Shown piece after piece: positions 35,059-48,900 of a stretch of 64,000 bases of DNA. Within the stretch, counting starts at the first letter, position 1, and every line of letters starts with the position of its first letter. Below the pieces are notes generated by a model. That model searched no databases. It was not told the origin of the DNA and was given only the letters and a program-made list of their open reading frames with translations. Source of the stretch: Labyrinthula sp. Ha (taxonomy: Eukaryota > Sar > Bigyra > Labyrinthulida > Labyrinthulaceae); contig JAALGZ010000010.1 in the NCBI GenBank assembly GCA_015227615.1, positions 1 to 64,000 on the forward strand, in the 5' to 3' direction. The position numbers and the translations under genes are program-made.

Positions 35059-37633
35059 ATGTCATTTAAAACTCCATCAATTAACCAACAATTTAATAAC
35101 AGAAATCAAAGCAATGAGTTCAGGATTCAATGGTTTATTTATTTCCCCTTATAATTCATAGGTCATATGATGAGAACTACAACCCAACTGAAGGTGAAAG
35201 GTTTAGAAAAGAAGCAGAAGAGTTTGTTAAAAAAGTAAAGGTGCACAAAAAGATTATGATATTGAGGTATTCATATATCTTGTTTTATTCTTTAGTTTTG
35301 ACTGCTGTCCTTTAGATTTTATTGGAAAAAACCTTTCTATTTGGTTTGAAAAGTTTCCAAATGTTAAACAACTTGAGTATTTTCTTGTTTTGTTTTTATT
35401 TTAGCTTTTATTATTCTCATTTAAACACCTTGAATTTTATTGGAATGAAGAAAATAAAACAAAAATTAAATATTCAGTCACTAAAGTATATTTTTTGTTG
35501 TTTTTATGTTTTAGTTTTCGTTATTGCAATATTCCAAAAGATAATTCTCTTTCTCAGTTTTTAAAAGGACAAAAAATAAAGTCAATAAAGTAAACCTTTT
35601 TATTTATGTTAATAATAGATTTCAAGAAAATAATATGAAACAAAAACCACTTGTTAAAATATTGAAAGAAGTTTCAAGAATGAATACTTTGATAGATGTT
35701 TTGTATTCTCTTTTCTTTTCTTTATTTCTAGTATTCAAGAAGATAACCTGAGGATTGATAACCCAGAAATTACCGCCTTAGCAAGAAATTGTTTGGAAAA
35801 TTTACCTTCTTTGTTGAAGTTTATGTTTATTTTTGTTTTCTTTTGAGTTTTAGTTTGCGAATTGGTGAAATAAATATTGAAGAAAACAAAAATGAAGTTC
35901 AAGATTTACTTGATAATCATTCTTCTCTTTTATTATTTGAACTTGGAAATAATATTTTCAATGCTAAAAAGTTAGAAGAAAGACTTAAACATTATGTTTC
36001 AATAAATCTAAATGATCAATACAATTATCTTACTCTTTTAAATGAGTGTCAAGTTCTTTTTATGGGTGATGGAAGAGTTGGAAAAACTTCTACTATAAGA
36101 AGTTTATTTGACAAAAGTTTTTTACTCGATAATAATTCAACTTTAGTTTTGAATGATATTGATATATTTTCAATAAACCCAGATAATTATAACTGGAATT
36201 CAATATCTAAATATGAACTAAGTGTTCAACGAGTAAAAAATAGTCTTCCTTATGTTGTTTATGCTGATTTTGATCCTAATGAAGAAGTTGAAACAAAATA
36301 TAAACTTGATTTTGATAAAGAACTTCTTTCAAGAACAGTTTCTGATGAAACGTTTATTGAACATATGAAAACAAATAATTTTGTTTTTGCTAAAAATGAT
36401 GTTTATTTTCGTGTTTATGATTTTGGTGGACAAGAAATATTTTCTTCTGTTCATCATATTTTTATGAATTCATATTCTCTTTATTTTCTAGTTTTTAATA
36501 TGACAAAAATATCTCAAAATGATTTATTTAGATTAAAATTTTGGTGTGAAAGTATTTTAAAAAATACAGAAAAAGCTCCAGTTATTTTTATTGGTACTTA
36601 TTTAAGAAGATATAAAAGAAAGAATATTAAAGATACAAAACTAGAAATAATACAAAATAAACTTCAAGAGTTTGTCAAAAATCTTTCTTCTGAGTTAAAT
36701 ATATTGAAAAATGATATGAATATTTTCTTTCCTATTGAGAATTCAAAAATAGATTCTCAGGAGAAAAAAGATATAAAAGATAAAATAAAAAGTCTTGTTT
36801 CTGGAGCAGCTGGAATAAATAAAGAAAATTTTATTAACTTTAAAATAGGAACTGCACACATTCTTTTCCTGGATAATTGTCGAGAACAAACAAATATTAT
36901 GACTTTGAAAGAATTTGAAGATAAATCTTATTCTTGTGGTTTTGAAGATTGGGAAGTAGAAGCTATGCTTCAAATATATTCAAAAGCTGGTTTAATTTGT
37001 TATTTTCCTTATTTAGATTTGGAAGCAGATGAAAACTTTATATTTTTTGCACCTTCTTATCTTGCTCAAGCTTTAGGTAAGTTTATCAGAGATCCAAATT
37101 TTCATGAACTTGCGTTTAGAATTCCAAGTAATAAATTTTCTTTATATAGAATTTATGTTGATAAAGGAAAACTAAATAAAGAACTTTTTAATATTTTATT
37201 AAAAGAATATTCTGATAAGGAAAAGAAATATATTTTAAGTTTGGCTTTGAATAGTTTGGTTTTGATACCTGTAGAAAAAGAAAATGATGTTTTTATTCTT
37301 CCTGAATTACTTCCTGAACTTAAGAGAGCAAAAATAAAACCTTCTTTCAGAACTGATATTAAAATAGTTTTTCAAAGCTTTGTTCGTTTGGCTGTTTTTG
37401 TAAAAGTTGTCTTTTTATTTCTAAAGGATGAAGATGTTCATGAATCACTTTTATTCAAAGGATTTGCAAGAATTATTTTCAAGAATAAAAGAATAGTTGA
37501 TATTTTTTTAAACACTGAAACTGAAATTAGTTTTACTCTTGTTCAAGTAAATAATTTAAAATGGTTAAAACAAAATGTTGATCTGATTTCAGAAGAACTA
37601 CAAGAAGTTAAAGAAAATGATGTAGTTTTGTAA
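35059..37633 (+). CDS. LRR-ROC-COR (Roco) GTPase, unit 1
   Basis: Eight exons: 35059-35132, 35162-35266, 35296-35376, 35405-35485, 35515-35589, 35619-35702, 35732-35818 and 35854-37633. Introns are 29, 29, 28, 29, 29, 29 and 35 nt, all GT-AG and all phase 2; the exons sum to 2367 nt, 788 aa. Exons 3-7 (75-87 nt) encode about one leucine-rich-repeat unit each, the intron cutting after a Leu/Ile/Val (for example FPNVKQL, LNIQSL, LPSLL). The ROC GTPase domain has G1 GDGRVGKT at about residues 267-274 and G3 DFGGQE at about 385-390; the G4 region IGTYLRRYK lacks a clean TKxD. COR follows to the end. There is no kinase, WD40 or other C-terminal domain. Roco proteins dimerise through COR and switch with GTP; ligand and pathway here are unknown. 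It could act in recognition, as LRR-GTPases often do, but that is inference. Confidence 0.88.
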
Positions 37634-40600
37634 CTTGTCGCTTTGGCTCAAATTTGTTTCAAGCAACATTTTATCCTTTATTGAGAATTTTTTTCATTGA
37701 GGCTTAAAGTGGTAATTATTGTTCTCTATTTATCAGCGATTAAACTCTAAATTGTGTATTTCACTGCCATCCCTACAATTTTAATTGAAAATGTACAGAA
37801 GAAGAAGTTTAACTTAAAAACTCCAGAACTATATATTATAAATACATATCTGACACTGTATTCAGCTGTCATTTTGGACACGGTATAAAATACTGTAATA
37901 TTCTTGTTTTTTTGCTGCTCAAAATTTAACCGAGAGCCATTAGTACAAAATGTGTTTAAAGTTTCACAGAGATTCAACTTTTAGAACAAGGAATATGTTA
38001 ATGGACAAAAAATAATCTATCAAAATATTAATGACTTCGCTTTAGTTTATTAAATTCTAGTCAAGACTCAATTAATACCAAAAAAATACGTTCCTTATTT
38101 ATAGGAATATAACTTATATACTATGTGTAGTGTGAATTATACAAATAATTATTTAACTTTCTATTGTTTTTTTTATGTAGTGTTTAATCTATATATTTTG
38201 AACGACTAATTATTCATCCTTGTAAAAAAAATAAAGATTTTGATTACCAACAGAAAAAGAACAAGAAGCTTGAGTACAAAATGAACTTAGTTAGCGACAA
38301 TATATATAGAAAAACAACACTTGATAGAAATTCATACATCTTTGAGGTCACTTCCGTATTAAATCCCCATGAAAGGTAGAAAGTGAATGCGTAGGAGATT
38401 ATTTAACTCAATGGATTTATAAGCTTTTTCTGTTCCAAACGTTTTGTCCACTTACCTATACCACAAAATATTTACTTTAACTCATATTTGACTGCCTTAA
38501 TTCCATTCTTTCTATTCTCCAAAATACATAAATGTCGCTAAATTATATTTGCCTATGATGCATAATATTTATTTAAAAACAGTGAAAATAAAATAATTAA
38601 GGTTTTATAAATACCTTATGGTTTGCTTTACTTCTATATTAACTTGAACTCAGTGAATTAGGCTCATTCATGCTCAAGAACGTCAAAATTATACATATTC
38701 TACGAAGATTACAAATAATTTTTTGGTGCAGTTCATCTTTCCTGCTGCAGTAGGTATATAGTTTTAAAATAACTTCAAAGATTTACAATAAATTTCCTAC
38801 AACTATTTGGGCTGCCTTATTAAACTTTTCAATATTTCTGCACGTTTTTCCATCACAAAGGAAGAATCTGAATCAACATCATTATCAATACTTGAACACC
38901 AAAAAGAATAGATTATAACTCTCTGCAAGAAGCAGCCTCAATCGGGTATCAATATTTTTACATTATATCGCCAGATTCAGTTTAACAAGTTAGAAATTAG
39001 GTTGCATGGAGACATTTACAAGTAATTGAGAGCTGACAACAGTAACCGCGTGATCACAATGGTTATATAATTAGGTTATGTCTTTATTTAGTCGAATGAA
39101 TTACTTTGGATATTTCATATTGATCAAAAATCAGAAATATTAGAAAGGAGTAAGTTCAGAATCAACCAATTTGGTTTTACTATGTAAGAATCGCTTCAAA
39201 TCATACTTTCCGAATGCAGCCAGAAATTCTTTTGGTAATATTTATTTATTAAACTCTTCCTTTTCTAGTATGTGGAAGTAATACAACCTTGAAATCTTTT
39301 ATAATGTGTTGAAATATATTTTCAGTAATTCAGTGAATTTTTTTTCTATTGAAGTTTTTCGTCCTCAAAAAATAATATTTTTTCCTTTGCTTGATTTCTG
39401 CAAATGAGTCTCTTAATAGTGATTTCACTTTTAATAAAGATTTCTTTTTCTTTTTAATTTCAAAACAATGAAGAAAATTCAATATATTCTTCAAATCTTT
39501 TGAACCAAAAATACCATTTTAATAATATTGAAACAAAAGGAAACACAAGGGTTCTCAAAATGTTCTTAATAATTCTTGTAGTTTTTTTGCTCTTTTATTG
39601 TTATTAACCTGAAAAATAATAACTTGGACTGATGAAAATCCTTATATACTCTGTAGAATGCAAATATTTACAAAATCGGGATGAATAGAAGAACAATAAA
39701 AGGAATTGATAAAAATATTTAACTGTTGCTGGGGTATAAATAAGGGATAATAGCTTTAATAAAGAGTACAAAATAAATTTACCAAGTTTTTTTATTTTGG
39801 AAATAAGTGGGCATTTAATTTTTAAGACCAGATTTAACTAAAATGCTATTTTCAGAGGAATTTTAGTCGATCCTTTTATATAATAGTACGTAATGTCTGA
39901 GAAATTTACTAGGTAGCTGAACTATTCTTATTATATTTTATATTTTGCTAATTATCCTTTTATATATGTTATGACACATGTTCTTTAAAGAAGTTCTCCA
40001 TTAGCTTAATTAGAAACTGATGATGAATATATAAAAAACAAAGTATTGAAACTATAAATAAACAAATTGTTATTTTTTATAATGAATAGAAAATAAACAT
40101 GATTGAAATAGAATAAACAAGATATTTCAAATAGACAAAGCTTTAATTGCTCAATTATATCTGTAATATAATCTATATTGTGAAATGGAAACAGAAGAAG
40201 AACTTAAACACCATATAGAGAGATATTTACGCAGTTTCTTTATAAATCAAATACTTGAACTGTGATTAATACCTTAGATAAAATCAAAACCATAGTTTCC
40301 TTTTGGAATATTACTCTTATTATTATAGTAAAACAAATATATATTCTATCCTCACTTAAGAATCTCATTCTTTAAAAAGGAATTTATACAAGCATTTTGA
40401 AAAGAAAAAATATCCAATTAACTCAATACCATAATTTTTTTTCATTTATCATAAATTCTGTAATAAAGCTTCACGTTGTTTAATTGGAGATTTTACATTT
40501 TCTTTCTGATATTAGAATATCTGGTTTGATGGCTTAATTTAACTGGAAGAACGAACAATCTGAAAATTGATTTGAAAATTTGTAAACTGTTCTCCTTGGC

Positions 40601-40689
40601 TGCAGCTAGTTTTAGAGAATTTGCTAGATCTGGTTATTACATCGATTAAAGGCTAACCTATGAAAAAAAAAGCTAGATTGCAATATATT
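37634..40689. other. Unit 1 right part: Roco 3' flank and AT-rich DNA
   Basis: The first ~450 bp after the Roco stop are almost identical to unit 2, including non-coding bases; 38.1-39.4 kb differ by about 5%; 39.4-40.69 kb are nearly identical again. The open frame on the minus strand at 37747-37977 lies in the identical block and has no recognisable features. No other gene seen. Confidence 0.45.
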
Positions 40690-43600
40690 AGAGAGCAGCT
40701 CCATCATCTCTTCCAGAATCATCAAAATCTAGTTAATATCATTTTTTTTATTTTCCGAAAATGCCCATTAATTTAAGGCTAACAAAAAACTTTTTCTTCT
40801 TATGCAACATTGTTGTCTCACTGTAGCTGGTTCTTAAATTCACTATCGTACATAATTGGAATTTTCTCTTTTATATTGTTTATAATCGATTGGGTGCCTT
40901 GATAACCCAAATCTTAGGAAATTACCAAAGTTGATTACTTTGGAAAGATGATCAAGGTTCAATTTTATCCAATACTTTGCCAGGTAGGCTTGAAGTCATT
41001 GGGCATGGTTAAATGAAGTAGTGAAAGAAACGAAGGATGCAAAAAATTAATTTAATCTACATAACCCAAAATGGGCCAAGAAAACAGGGAAATTATTAAA
41101 TAGTAATAATTAAATATATTTAGATGTTATGAAAAGAGAAAAAAATAGGAAATGGCCAAGTATTAAACTGAGCATGCGATTACTTTTGTTTCTGTAATAT
41201 ATAGCTACTAAGGCAAAAAATATCTGTGAATCACCATATAGTGCTTACACTAAATATAAGAGGTTTTTAGACCTCAAAAATATTGTTACTACAAAGTTTA
41301 TTGTCTTAAAATATCCTCGGCTAACTAAATCGATTTCATGCTTCAGTTTGTGTTATTCAATATATTTTTAGAGAAATAATACATCCACTTAGCGTCTTCC
41401 ATAGCTAGGTCTTGATGCAGATTCTTGCTCTTAAATTTCAATCTCATGAGTTTAAAAATATTGGTGGTTTTCAAATCAACAAGAAAGCTCAACATAAATA
41501 TTTTTTTTTATTTCTAGCGTGTTCTGTACTTTTCTGTGACGTTCATCATCTATAAACATTACAAACTATTATTCCATTCATCACCTTCTATTTCACGAAA
41601 TTCGACATTTTCTTTGCATTAATTTTGATATCTGGATTTAAATTTGATAAGACCTATATTTTCATATATATTAAGTTTCTGTTTTCATAAGAAAATTCAC
41701 ATTTCTTACTTATTCTAATTCGAGTCATCAATATGTATAAATATTAGGTTATCTTCACTTTTACTGTGAGTTGAGCCTCATCGCAAGGTTTTTTGATTTT
41801 TATTTCATGCAAAATTGTAATTCATAAATTTTCTGTAGCGAAAGTTTATTACTGAATATAGTTTCTTTCAATTTGGTTAATAGTTGTCTGCAGTTATTAA
41901 CTGTATTGTTCATTACAAACACATCAGCCATAGTTTATTTGGAACTATTTGGAGAGAGCAGGATATTAAATAATAAAATTTTTACCTAGAGCAAGGTTGT
42001 GAGACTATCATTAACATTTGCCTTTCTCTTTGGTACCCCCTTAAAGTGTACTTTGAAATAAGCTTTTACTGACTAAATATTATACTCTGTTGCTTAAAGG
42101 AATTATTGAAGAGAATCTCTCAGAGATTATGAAGTATATAAGCAGAAACGTTTCTTATAGTTTTCTCTTTTTATATTCGGATGCTCTCAGGTCAAATAAA
42201 AAAATACAGATTCAAAACTAATAACTATGGAAAATTTAAGTTTCGTAACTTTAATTTCCTTGCTAATAAGGCTGACACAGATACACATTTTCTTGCTTTC
42301 CTGACACCATAGTGAGTCTAAATCTGCCTTTAAAACCTATTATTATATTCCCTAAACTTAAATACTGTTTGTATCGCTGTAAAATCAAGCACTTCAATAT
42401 TATTTTTGCATTCAGGAGCAATCAATATAGTAGTTTTGAAAAATATTATGTTAACATTTGTCTGTATGTGAGCATAAAGTCTATTAATCTCCTTAACATC
42501 TGATTATGATTCATATATTACTACTTAATAAGTCTTAAACGGATCTTCAGTGGTAACATTATTTGTATCCATCAATTAAGAGTAAAGTTTTACAGAACCG
42601 ATGCACTGGTAATAGGTATCTGGTTTGATAATGTATATAAATGATTTTCTGTTATTTGTATTCATTCGATTATTAATACATGAATTCTGATTTTTATTTC
42701 TTTTGACTGATTATAATTTTATGCTAATTACAAAATAAATATCAGCATAGGATTGATTAAGCAAAATTCTACCAAATGGTCCAAATATTCTAGTAGAAAA
42801 TAAAAACAGATCGAGATATATATGTTCCAATAATATCAAGGTAATAGGATTTATCCAACCAAACTTCACATTCTAAAGTTTTCATATTATACAAAACTTC
42901 ATTTCATTGGCTATATAAAAAAGAGTTCAGTGATCCAGCGTTATATTGAAAATAGATTATATATCAATAGATCTTAAAAAAATATCAAAATTAACGAAAA
43001 AAATACTGGAAGAGTATCTTTGATATATTATCAAGACTATATCTGAATCCTATTTACTAACAAAATGGATTGAAAATATCACAAAGGTAAAGGTTAATTG
43101 TATGTTAAATTCCAAAATACTTCCCTTATGCCGGAAACAAATAAGATCTGCCTATGACATCGACATTAGGAGTTAGAACCCCCAAAATTGTTAAATACCA
43201 TCTGAATATGATCCAAAGATTGAATATTTTGTAGATCAATTTGTCGAGGTCTCTTGAGATAACTATACTCAGTTTCATTCAAGCATCTTTGCTGAAGTTC
43301 TATGTTTCACTCACAGTATTAAATTTAGGGAAAACTTGTCCATAACGCCATCAATTAGGGTGCAAACAGATAAAAGAAAACTTCCAGATCCATATATCTT
43401 ATTGAAATAGGACCTAAAGAGATACATGTTAATTCCAGAGTTCTTCCCATGAACCTTGAACTCCATCATGAAATTTATGAAAAATAATATATTGAGGAAC
43501 ATGTCTGTGACTGGCAATCACTTAACAGTGTTATTATTTGCAAAGCACTTTGGTATAGTCTACTAGGAATGGTAACAGATTCTTAATCTCATTAACGAGC

Positions 43601-44192
43601 AGCTATCTGTCTAATATATATTTTCTCTTTAATTCTCTAAATCTTGGAGTAAAAAGTAATCTAAACCTGCAAAGATTATTACAAAGAGAAAATTTTGACT
43701 GATGAAGATATTAAAATATTCTTTTATAAATTCTGAATATCCGTATTGTCACATCTTTCCTATAGTCAAAGATAACGAGCAAATGTACTGAACGGATGGA
43801 TTCAGTGCTTGTATGCGTAATCATGCTCGTAATGACAATTTAGTTACTTGTTGCCTAAAGTAGTGAATAGTAAGAAGAGTAGAACACATTAATAATCAGA
43901 TAGAAATAAAGGAATATAGGATATCCTTAGGAGAGCTTAAAAGCATTTAAGTGATGTTTTAATAACAAATCATAGCTGAACAAGTGACTTGATGCAAAAA
44001 TAGAACGATATATCAGTTCATGCTGAATGAACTTATGAAGGCTCATGGGTACCAGAAAAGTGAAAATTCAAAAATACAAACTTGGATGATATGTTCAATT
44101 AACTTCTGGACCCTTTCATTTGGTTTAATGGGAGATAGATAAGAGTATAATGGTAGCATATAATATGCTCCGAGAAATAGTCAAACAACTGA
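40690..44192. other. Unit 2 left part, AT-rich, no firm gene
   Basis: Counterpart of 18842-22358 (about 10% different up to about 43.75 kb) and of 62528-64000 (about 1% different). No conserved reading frame across the copies. Confidence 0.5.
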
Positions 44193-44655
44193 TTATAAAG
44201 ACATATCTACATGAGGGTAAATATAAGGAGGCATCTTAGAAATATACAATATTTTCATAATCACCAAAACAGCTGCAATTACTGCAAGAAACTTTATCAA
44301 GATCAATATCTCGCTCACCCGAGACACTAAAACAACTCCAGCAGAACGCCTGCAATGAATCCAAGGAAAATAATTTTCTGCATTCATAACTGGAACTATA
44401 TCTTTAACCAACGCCACCTATTTCTCCTTCTTTAGCACCTGTAACGGCCTTAGATTGATAGGCTAGATACAAGTTATAGTCTAAATAAACGAATGCATTG
44501 GCAGGTAACATAAGAAGCTTAACCATCATATTAATCCCGCAAACGTTAAGAAGATATAGAACACACTGAGCCCTCTGAAATTCACCTATACAATACACTC
44601 CTGTGTTTTTATCAGAAAATAATACAATCCATGTTTCTATGAGAGATTGACTCAA
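44193..44655 (-). CDS. Spliced membrane-like fragment, unit 2 copy
   Basis: Copy of 22359-22821: exon 44655-44446, 28-nt intron 44445-44418, exon 44417-44193. Only a few residue changes against unit 1 (for example MSQS for MSQF, LAYQ for LASQ). The GTAAG donor that overlaps the stop in unit 1 reads ATAATC here, so if the gene normally continues, this copy would lack that splice. Left end has no ATG. Family unknown. Confidence 0.33.
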
Positions 44656-45702
44656 TGGTACATCAATAATAAAAAATATGAGAGATAAGTTAAGAAAAAC
44701 AAAAATACATCTGCAGATCCCCTAATTGAATGCAGTAACTAAAATGCCTTGGCAAACCAGAGCAAGATGGTCTCATAAACAATAGTTCGTGTTTCAAAGC
44801 AAAGAAGTCTCAACTAGTTGGCATCTTATCAGAAAAGTACCTTAGAAAACTTTAAAAGCGACATTATTTCAACTGCAGCTGCAATTTGAGTACCAGTTGG
44901 AAGAGTGAAACTTTCCCAGTATAATTCATAATCTCAATCCCTTTTTTAATATTGGTTTTCAAAATTGACTATTACACTAATTTTAGTATCTTCATTTTTA
45001 ATTTGTTCTGGCCTAAATTTAATTAATTGGTATATTAGAAGCTCTTTGTAGAACAAGACCAAAGGAAAAATATGATGTATTGCAACATTGACACCTACAA
45101 TAAAAAATTATTTTAAAATTTAATTTTGACTCTATCAAATAGTTTTTACTTGTTAATATTTCCAAATGACTTAATCTTATGTACAAAATGATCACTGCTC
45201 AAGTCAGTAAAAATATAGTGACATGCATCCAATTTAAACTTACTATTGACGTCGAAAGTACATTCCAGAAAATATCGATAAAAAATTGCTATGTAACAAT
45301 TTTTTCACCTTTTATACAAACTTAGTCTTGTCAAAATAGGAGGTCAGCCCTTTCTTCATTTCAAGCGCGTAGCTACAATAGTTTTCACCTGCTGCAGCGT
45401 TTACTCAGCTATTGCAATATAATTTGTCAATAAATTCCTTTCTACACTTACTGTAATCACTATGGAGATATTTATATCCACGAAAGTAACGTCATTTTGT
45501 TCCTTTTTATGTTTTATTTTCTCTTCTCTTATTCTTTTTTCTTGTCTTTAAATTCATATTCATCATATTATTAAATTCTTTTATTCTGAAATTATAATTC
45601 TGCTCATCACTGATTCAGACAGTATTAGAAATAAAAATTTTTGGGAAATTACTTTGACCAATCATATTACAAGACTATTTGACTTGAGGGAAAGAATATT
45701 AG
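44656..45702. other. No gene seen
   Basis: Counterpart of 22822-23868; near-identical at first, then about 7% different up to the gypsy element. Confidence 0.35.
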
Positions 45703-45706
45703 ATAG

Positions 45707-45965
45707 TGTTATTTAGAGTTTGAAATATGAACTGAAATAAATCTTTATTACTAGCTGTTCAAAAACCTTTGATATATGAGTCCCTTGCAATAAGTGGTTA
45801 AACGAATTAAGAATTTAAGAGAATACAAAAAGAAAACTTATTACTTTATATTTTATTCTACTTTTTGCACAGCAAACTACTTTGAGAACAAGCCGATATA
45901 GTCGTCCTTTTTGAAAGTCCGTAGAATTTGTAGAAAGAAGTTTATTTTTGGACTATAAACTAATA
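45707..45965 (+). repeat. 5' LTR of gypsy element, unit 2
   Basis: 259 bp, about 3% different from the unit 1 5' LTR and about 11% from the 3' LTRs by eye. Confidence 0.9.
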
Positions 45966-48900
45966 TTGATCAATATTCCCTGTGGCTTGATATTTTCAAA
46001 GATTTAGAGAATATCTGGAGTAGATCAAAACGAGCCTACGCGTCCTTTGAATCAGAAGCAGATGCTGGCTTTTTATTAAAGTATGCAGAAGACCTTGGAT
46101 TCAAAAAGAAGGGTTATAGAAGCTTTGCAGTTAAGTTCTAATTAAAAGCAATTGAGTAACATTACACAGAATGGTGCGATGATTTGTCAGGATTTCAAGG
46201 TCGATGATTTAAAAGTTCTCGAAAGAAAGAATGTAGAGAAGTTTATCTATCAATATGATAGGCTGTGTTTACAACAGAAGAGAGATATTAACTTGACGCA
46301 ATTCGTAGATTTGGATCTTTTTATTCACTTACGACGACTAGATGTTACTAGGACTAATGAAGATCTCGTGGATTATTTAAATATCCTATTGTTATAAATG
46401 AAAGAGCAAGCTTTGGAGGAAGCCGAAGTAATGATTGCCAAACATGTGAAATATAACTTCAAACTACGGGAAGAAGATGCGATAAAAATCCTTTTTAGTG
46501 AAGTGCAGGAGATCATTATGTTGCAACCTTCCACTGCAAAACTCAATAAGAAGAAGATCACGTTAGCGATCTTCGCTAAATTGCCTAAATACATCTGGGT
46601 AGAGGTTAGCAGGCTCAGCTTGAATCCAGTTTTAACCGATGTTGACCATGTACGATTACAACAATATGCGCTGGAGTGTTTGCCACCGCTGTTTGTAAGA
46701 AATGAGATGAAAAAACGAGTCAACTTTAAGAAGATCCAGTTAGGAAAGTTCAAAGAAAGTGCCCCTATCGAGGTGAATGAGGTGAATACTAAGGGAGAGA
46801 GGAAATCTCACTCTCATTTCAAAAAAACAAATCTTCCAATGATGAACCAGACTTGTGTAACCATTGTTGGTTTTATGGACATAGAAGATTTAAGTGTTGG
46901 ATGCGGTTAAAACTTATTAGGAATGGAAATAACAATCCATCCTCGCAACCTAAGCCAGATGGAGAGGTTTTAAGGAAGAGATTGCTAAAGCGGAAAGAGA
47001 ATAAGAAGAAGGGTCGGAAGAGTAATTTTAAGAAACCTGTCGAGAAATCCACGTTTGCATCCAATGAAGTGACGCCGGCTAATGAAGGCGCAGTTGAGGA
47101 TGTAGAGACTGACATTATTGAAGTTGTTCCTGCAGGGTCAGTCGATGAGATATTTTTAAGTGAATGTACCGATGTAGCAAATGCAGAAGTGTGGGATGCA
47201 GCGGAGAATGAGATTAATCATGTTGAAGCTGAACTTGTTTTAGAAACCAGAAAGGGTCCGGTGGTGGTGGACAGTATTTTAGATTCTGGAACTAGAAAAA
47301 CCTCGGGGGCAAGGAATTTATTTGAAAAGTTCTGCTGGAAGATAGAGGATATCAAGAGGAAGACATTTGTGAGAGTGGCCTCTGGAAACTTATATCCTGT
47401 TTTTAAAATTGGTCTTTTATTACCCTCGGTAAGGATTCCAGGGTTCGGATATTATTCACTGGGACCCGTGGTGGTGCTATTAGTTGAAAAAGTGAATAAC
47501 TGGACGAAACTTTTAATAGGAAAAGAGGTTCTAAAACTCCATGGTCTTGATCCTACACAGATTTTAGCTCGACGATTAAGGAACACAGGAAATGGAAGAT
47601 CTTCTAAACTAACTGAAAAGGTTGAGAAATCAGTGAAATCTTTCAAAGAAACATGTGAAGTCAATGAGTGTATTACAGTGGAAGGAGCTTATTTAGCGAA
47701 CTGGTTCAAGAGTAAGGTTTTTGGTGACGTTGAATTTGATGTCGTCAATACAATGGCAATTAATCCACACGTTTTTAGCGAGCCTGGTGTTGAGAATCCA
47801 TTAGAGTTACAAAAAGGAATGGTAGAGGCATTTGCAGTAGAAGAAAATAAAATAAGTTTTGAAGGAGGTGCGTGGCCAGAGCCAGTGATATTTAACGCTA
47901 GACATGATGCAGAGCTAGAGGAGTTGACTGGTGTCGGAGAAAATTTAGAGGTTACCAGAGAAGCAGATTTAATGAGATTGAAAGATTTGCTGAAAGGAAA
48001 ATTAAAGGAAATACCTGCTCAAATATTTGGTGAAGATAAGAAGTTAAAAATGGAATTTGATGACTTGATTTTACACCATGTATCCGCTTTTGGCGATGAT
48101 TTATCCCCAACTCAATTATCTCTTCTAAAACCTATAAGATGTTCTTTAATGGAGGGAACCTCAGTGGGAGTTTTTAATGCGATTGCCTTTGATATCGAGA
48201 AAGAGGAGTTCATGAAGAAAAAAGTGGACTAAATGATAAAAAACAAGGTTGTTGAGGTTAAAGATAACCCAACAACATGTATGAGAGCTTTTGTTGTTCC
48301 AAAAAAAAAGGACCTAAAAAATACAGAATGATAGTTGACTTCAGGCCATTAAATGCAGTTACGCAAAAGGTTGTTAATAACTTACCGAATATTGATCTAC
48401 AGGTCGCTAAGATAAAAGGAAACACTATTTTTGGATCATTTGACCTGTTAAGTGGGTTTGATTATTTACCAACACATCTTAACTCGCAACATTTATTTAC
48501 CTTTATAACATCTTGGGGTGTGTCTTACTCGTTTAGAGGAGCCCCCCCAAGGTTGGTGTAATACCCCGTCTTTATTTTCTCAAAGGGTAATTACACATGT
48601 TTTAACACCTGCATCTCTTTGGACTAATCATGCTTTACAATGGATTGATGATACAGTTTTATTTGCATTGGATGTAAGAGCATACATGACTTTATTAAGG
48701 AGTTTTTTAAAGGCTATTATAAATAAGAGATTGAGGCTAAATATAGGGAAATGTGACCTGATTGCTCAGAGTGCAGTATTTTGTGGGCACAAGTTGACAA
48801 AGGATGGTTATCGTTTAGATGACACTTATTTAAAAAAGTTAATGGAAAGACCAAAACCTACCTATGTGCATGAATTAGCACAGCTGATTTATTTAGGGAA

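Larger units (their letters stand above)
18842..40689. repeat. Tandem array unit 1 (about 21.85 kb)
   Basis: First of at least three head-to-tail copies. The word AGAGAGCAGCTCCATCATCT starts the unit at 18842, 40690 and 62528; to the left of 18842 homology is lost abruptly. Content, in order: AT-rich DNA, membrane-protein-like fragment (-), gypsy element with nested LINE, Roco gene, AT-rich DNA. Its first 3 kb differ from unit 2 by about 10% by eye, whereas units 2 and 3 are almost the same there. Confidence 0.95.

Noticed and set aside
35819-35853. A 29-nt version of Roco intron 7 using a GAG acceptor at 35847
   Set aside because: The other two copies read GAC there; all three share the downstream TTTTAG, so a 35-nt intron is preferred.
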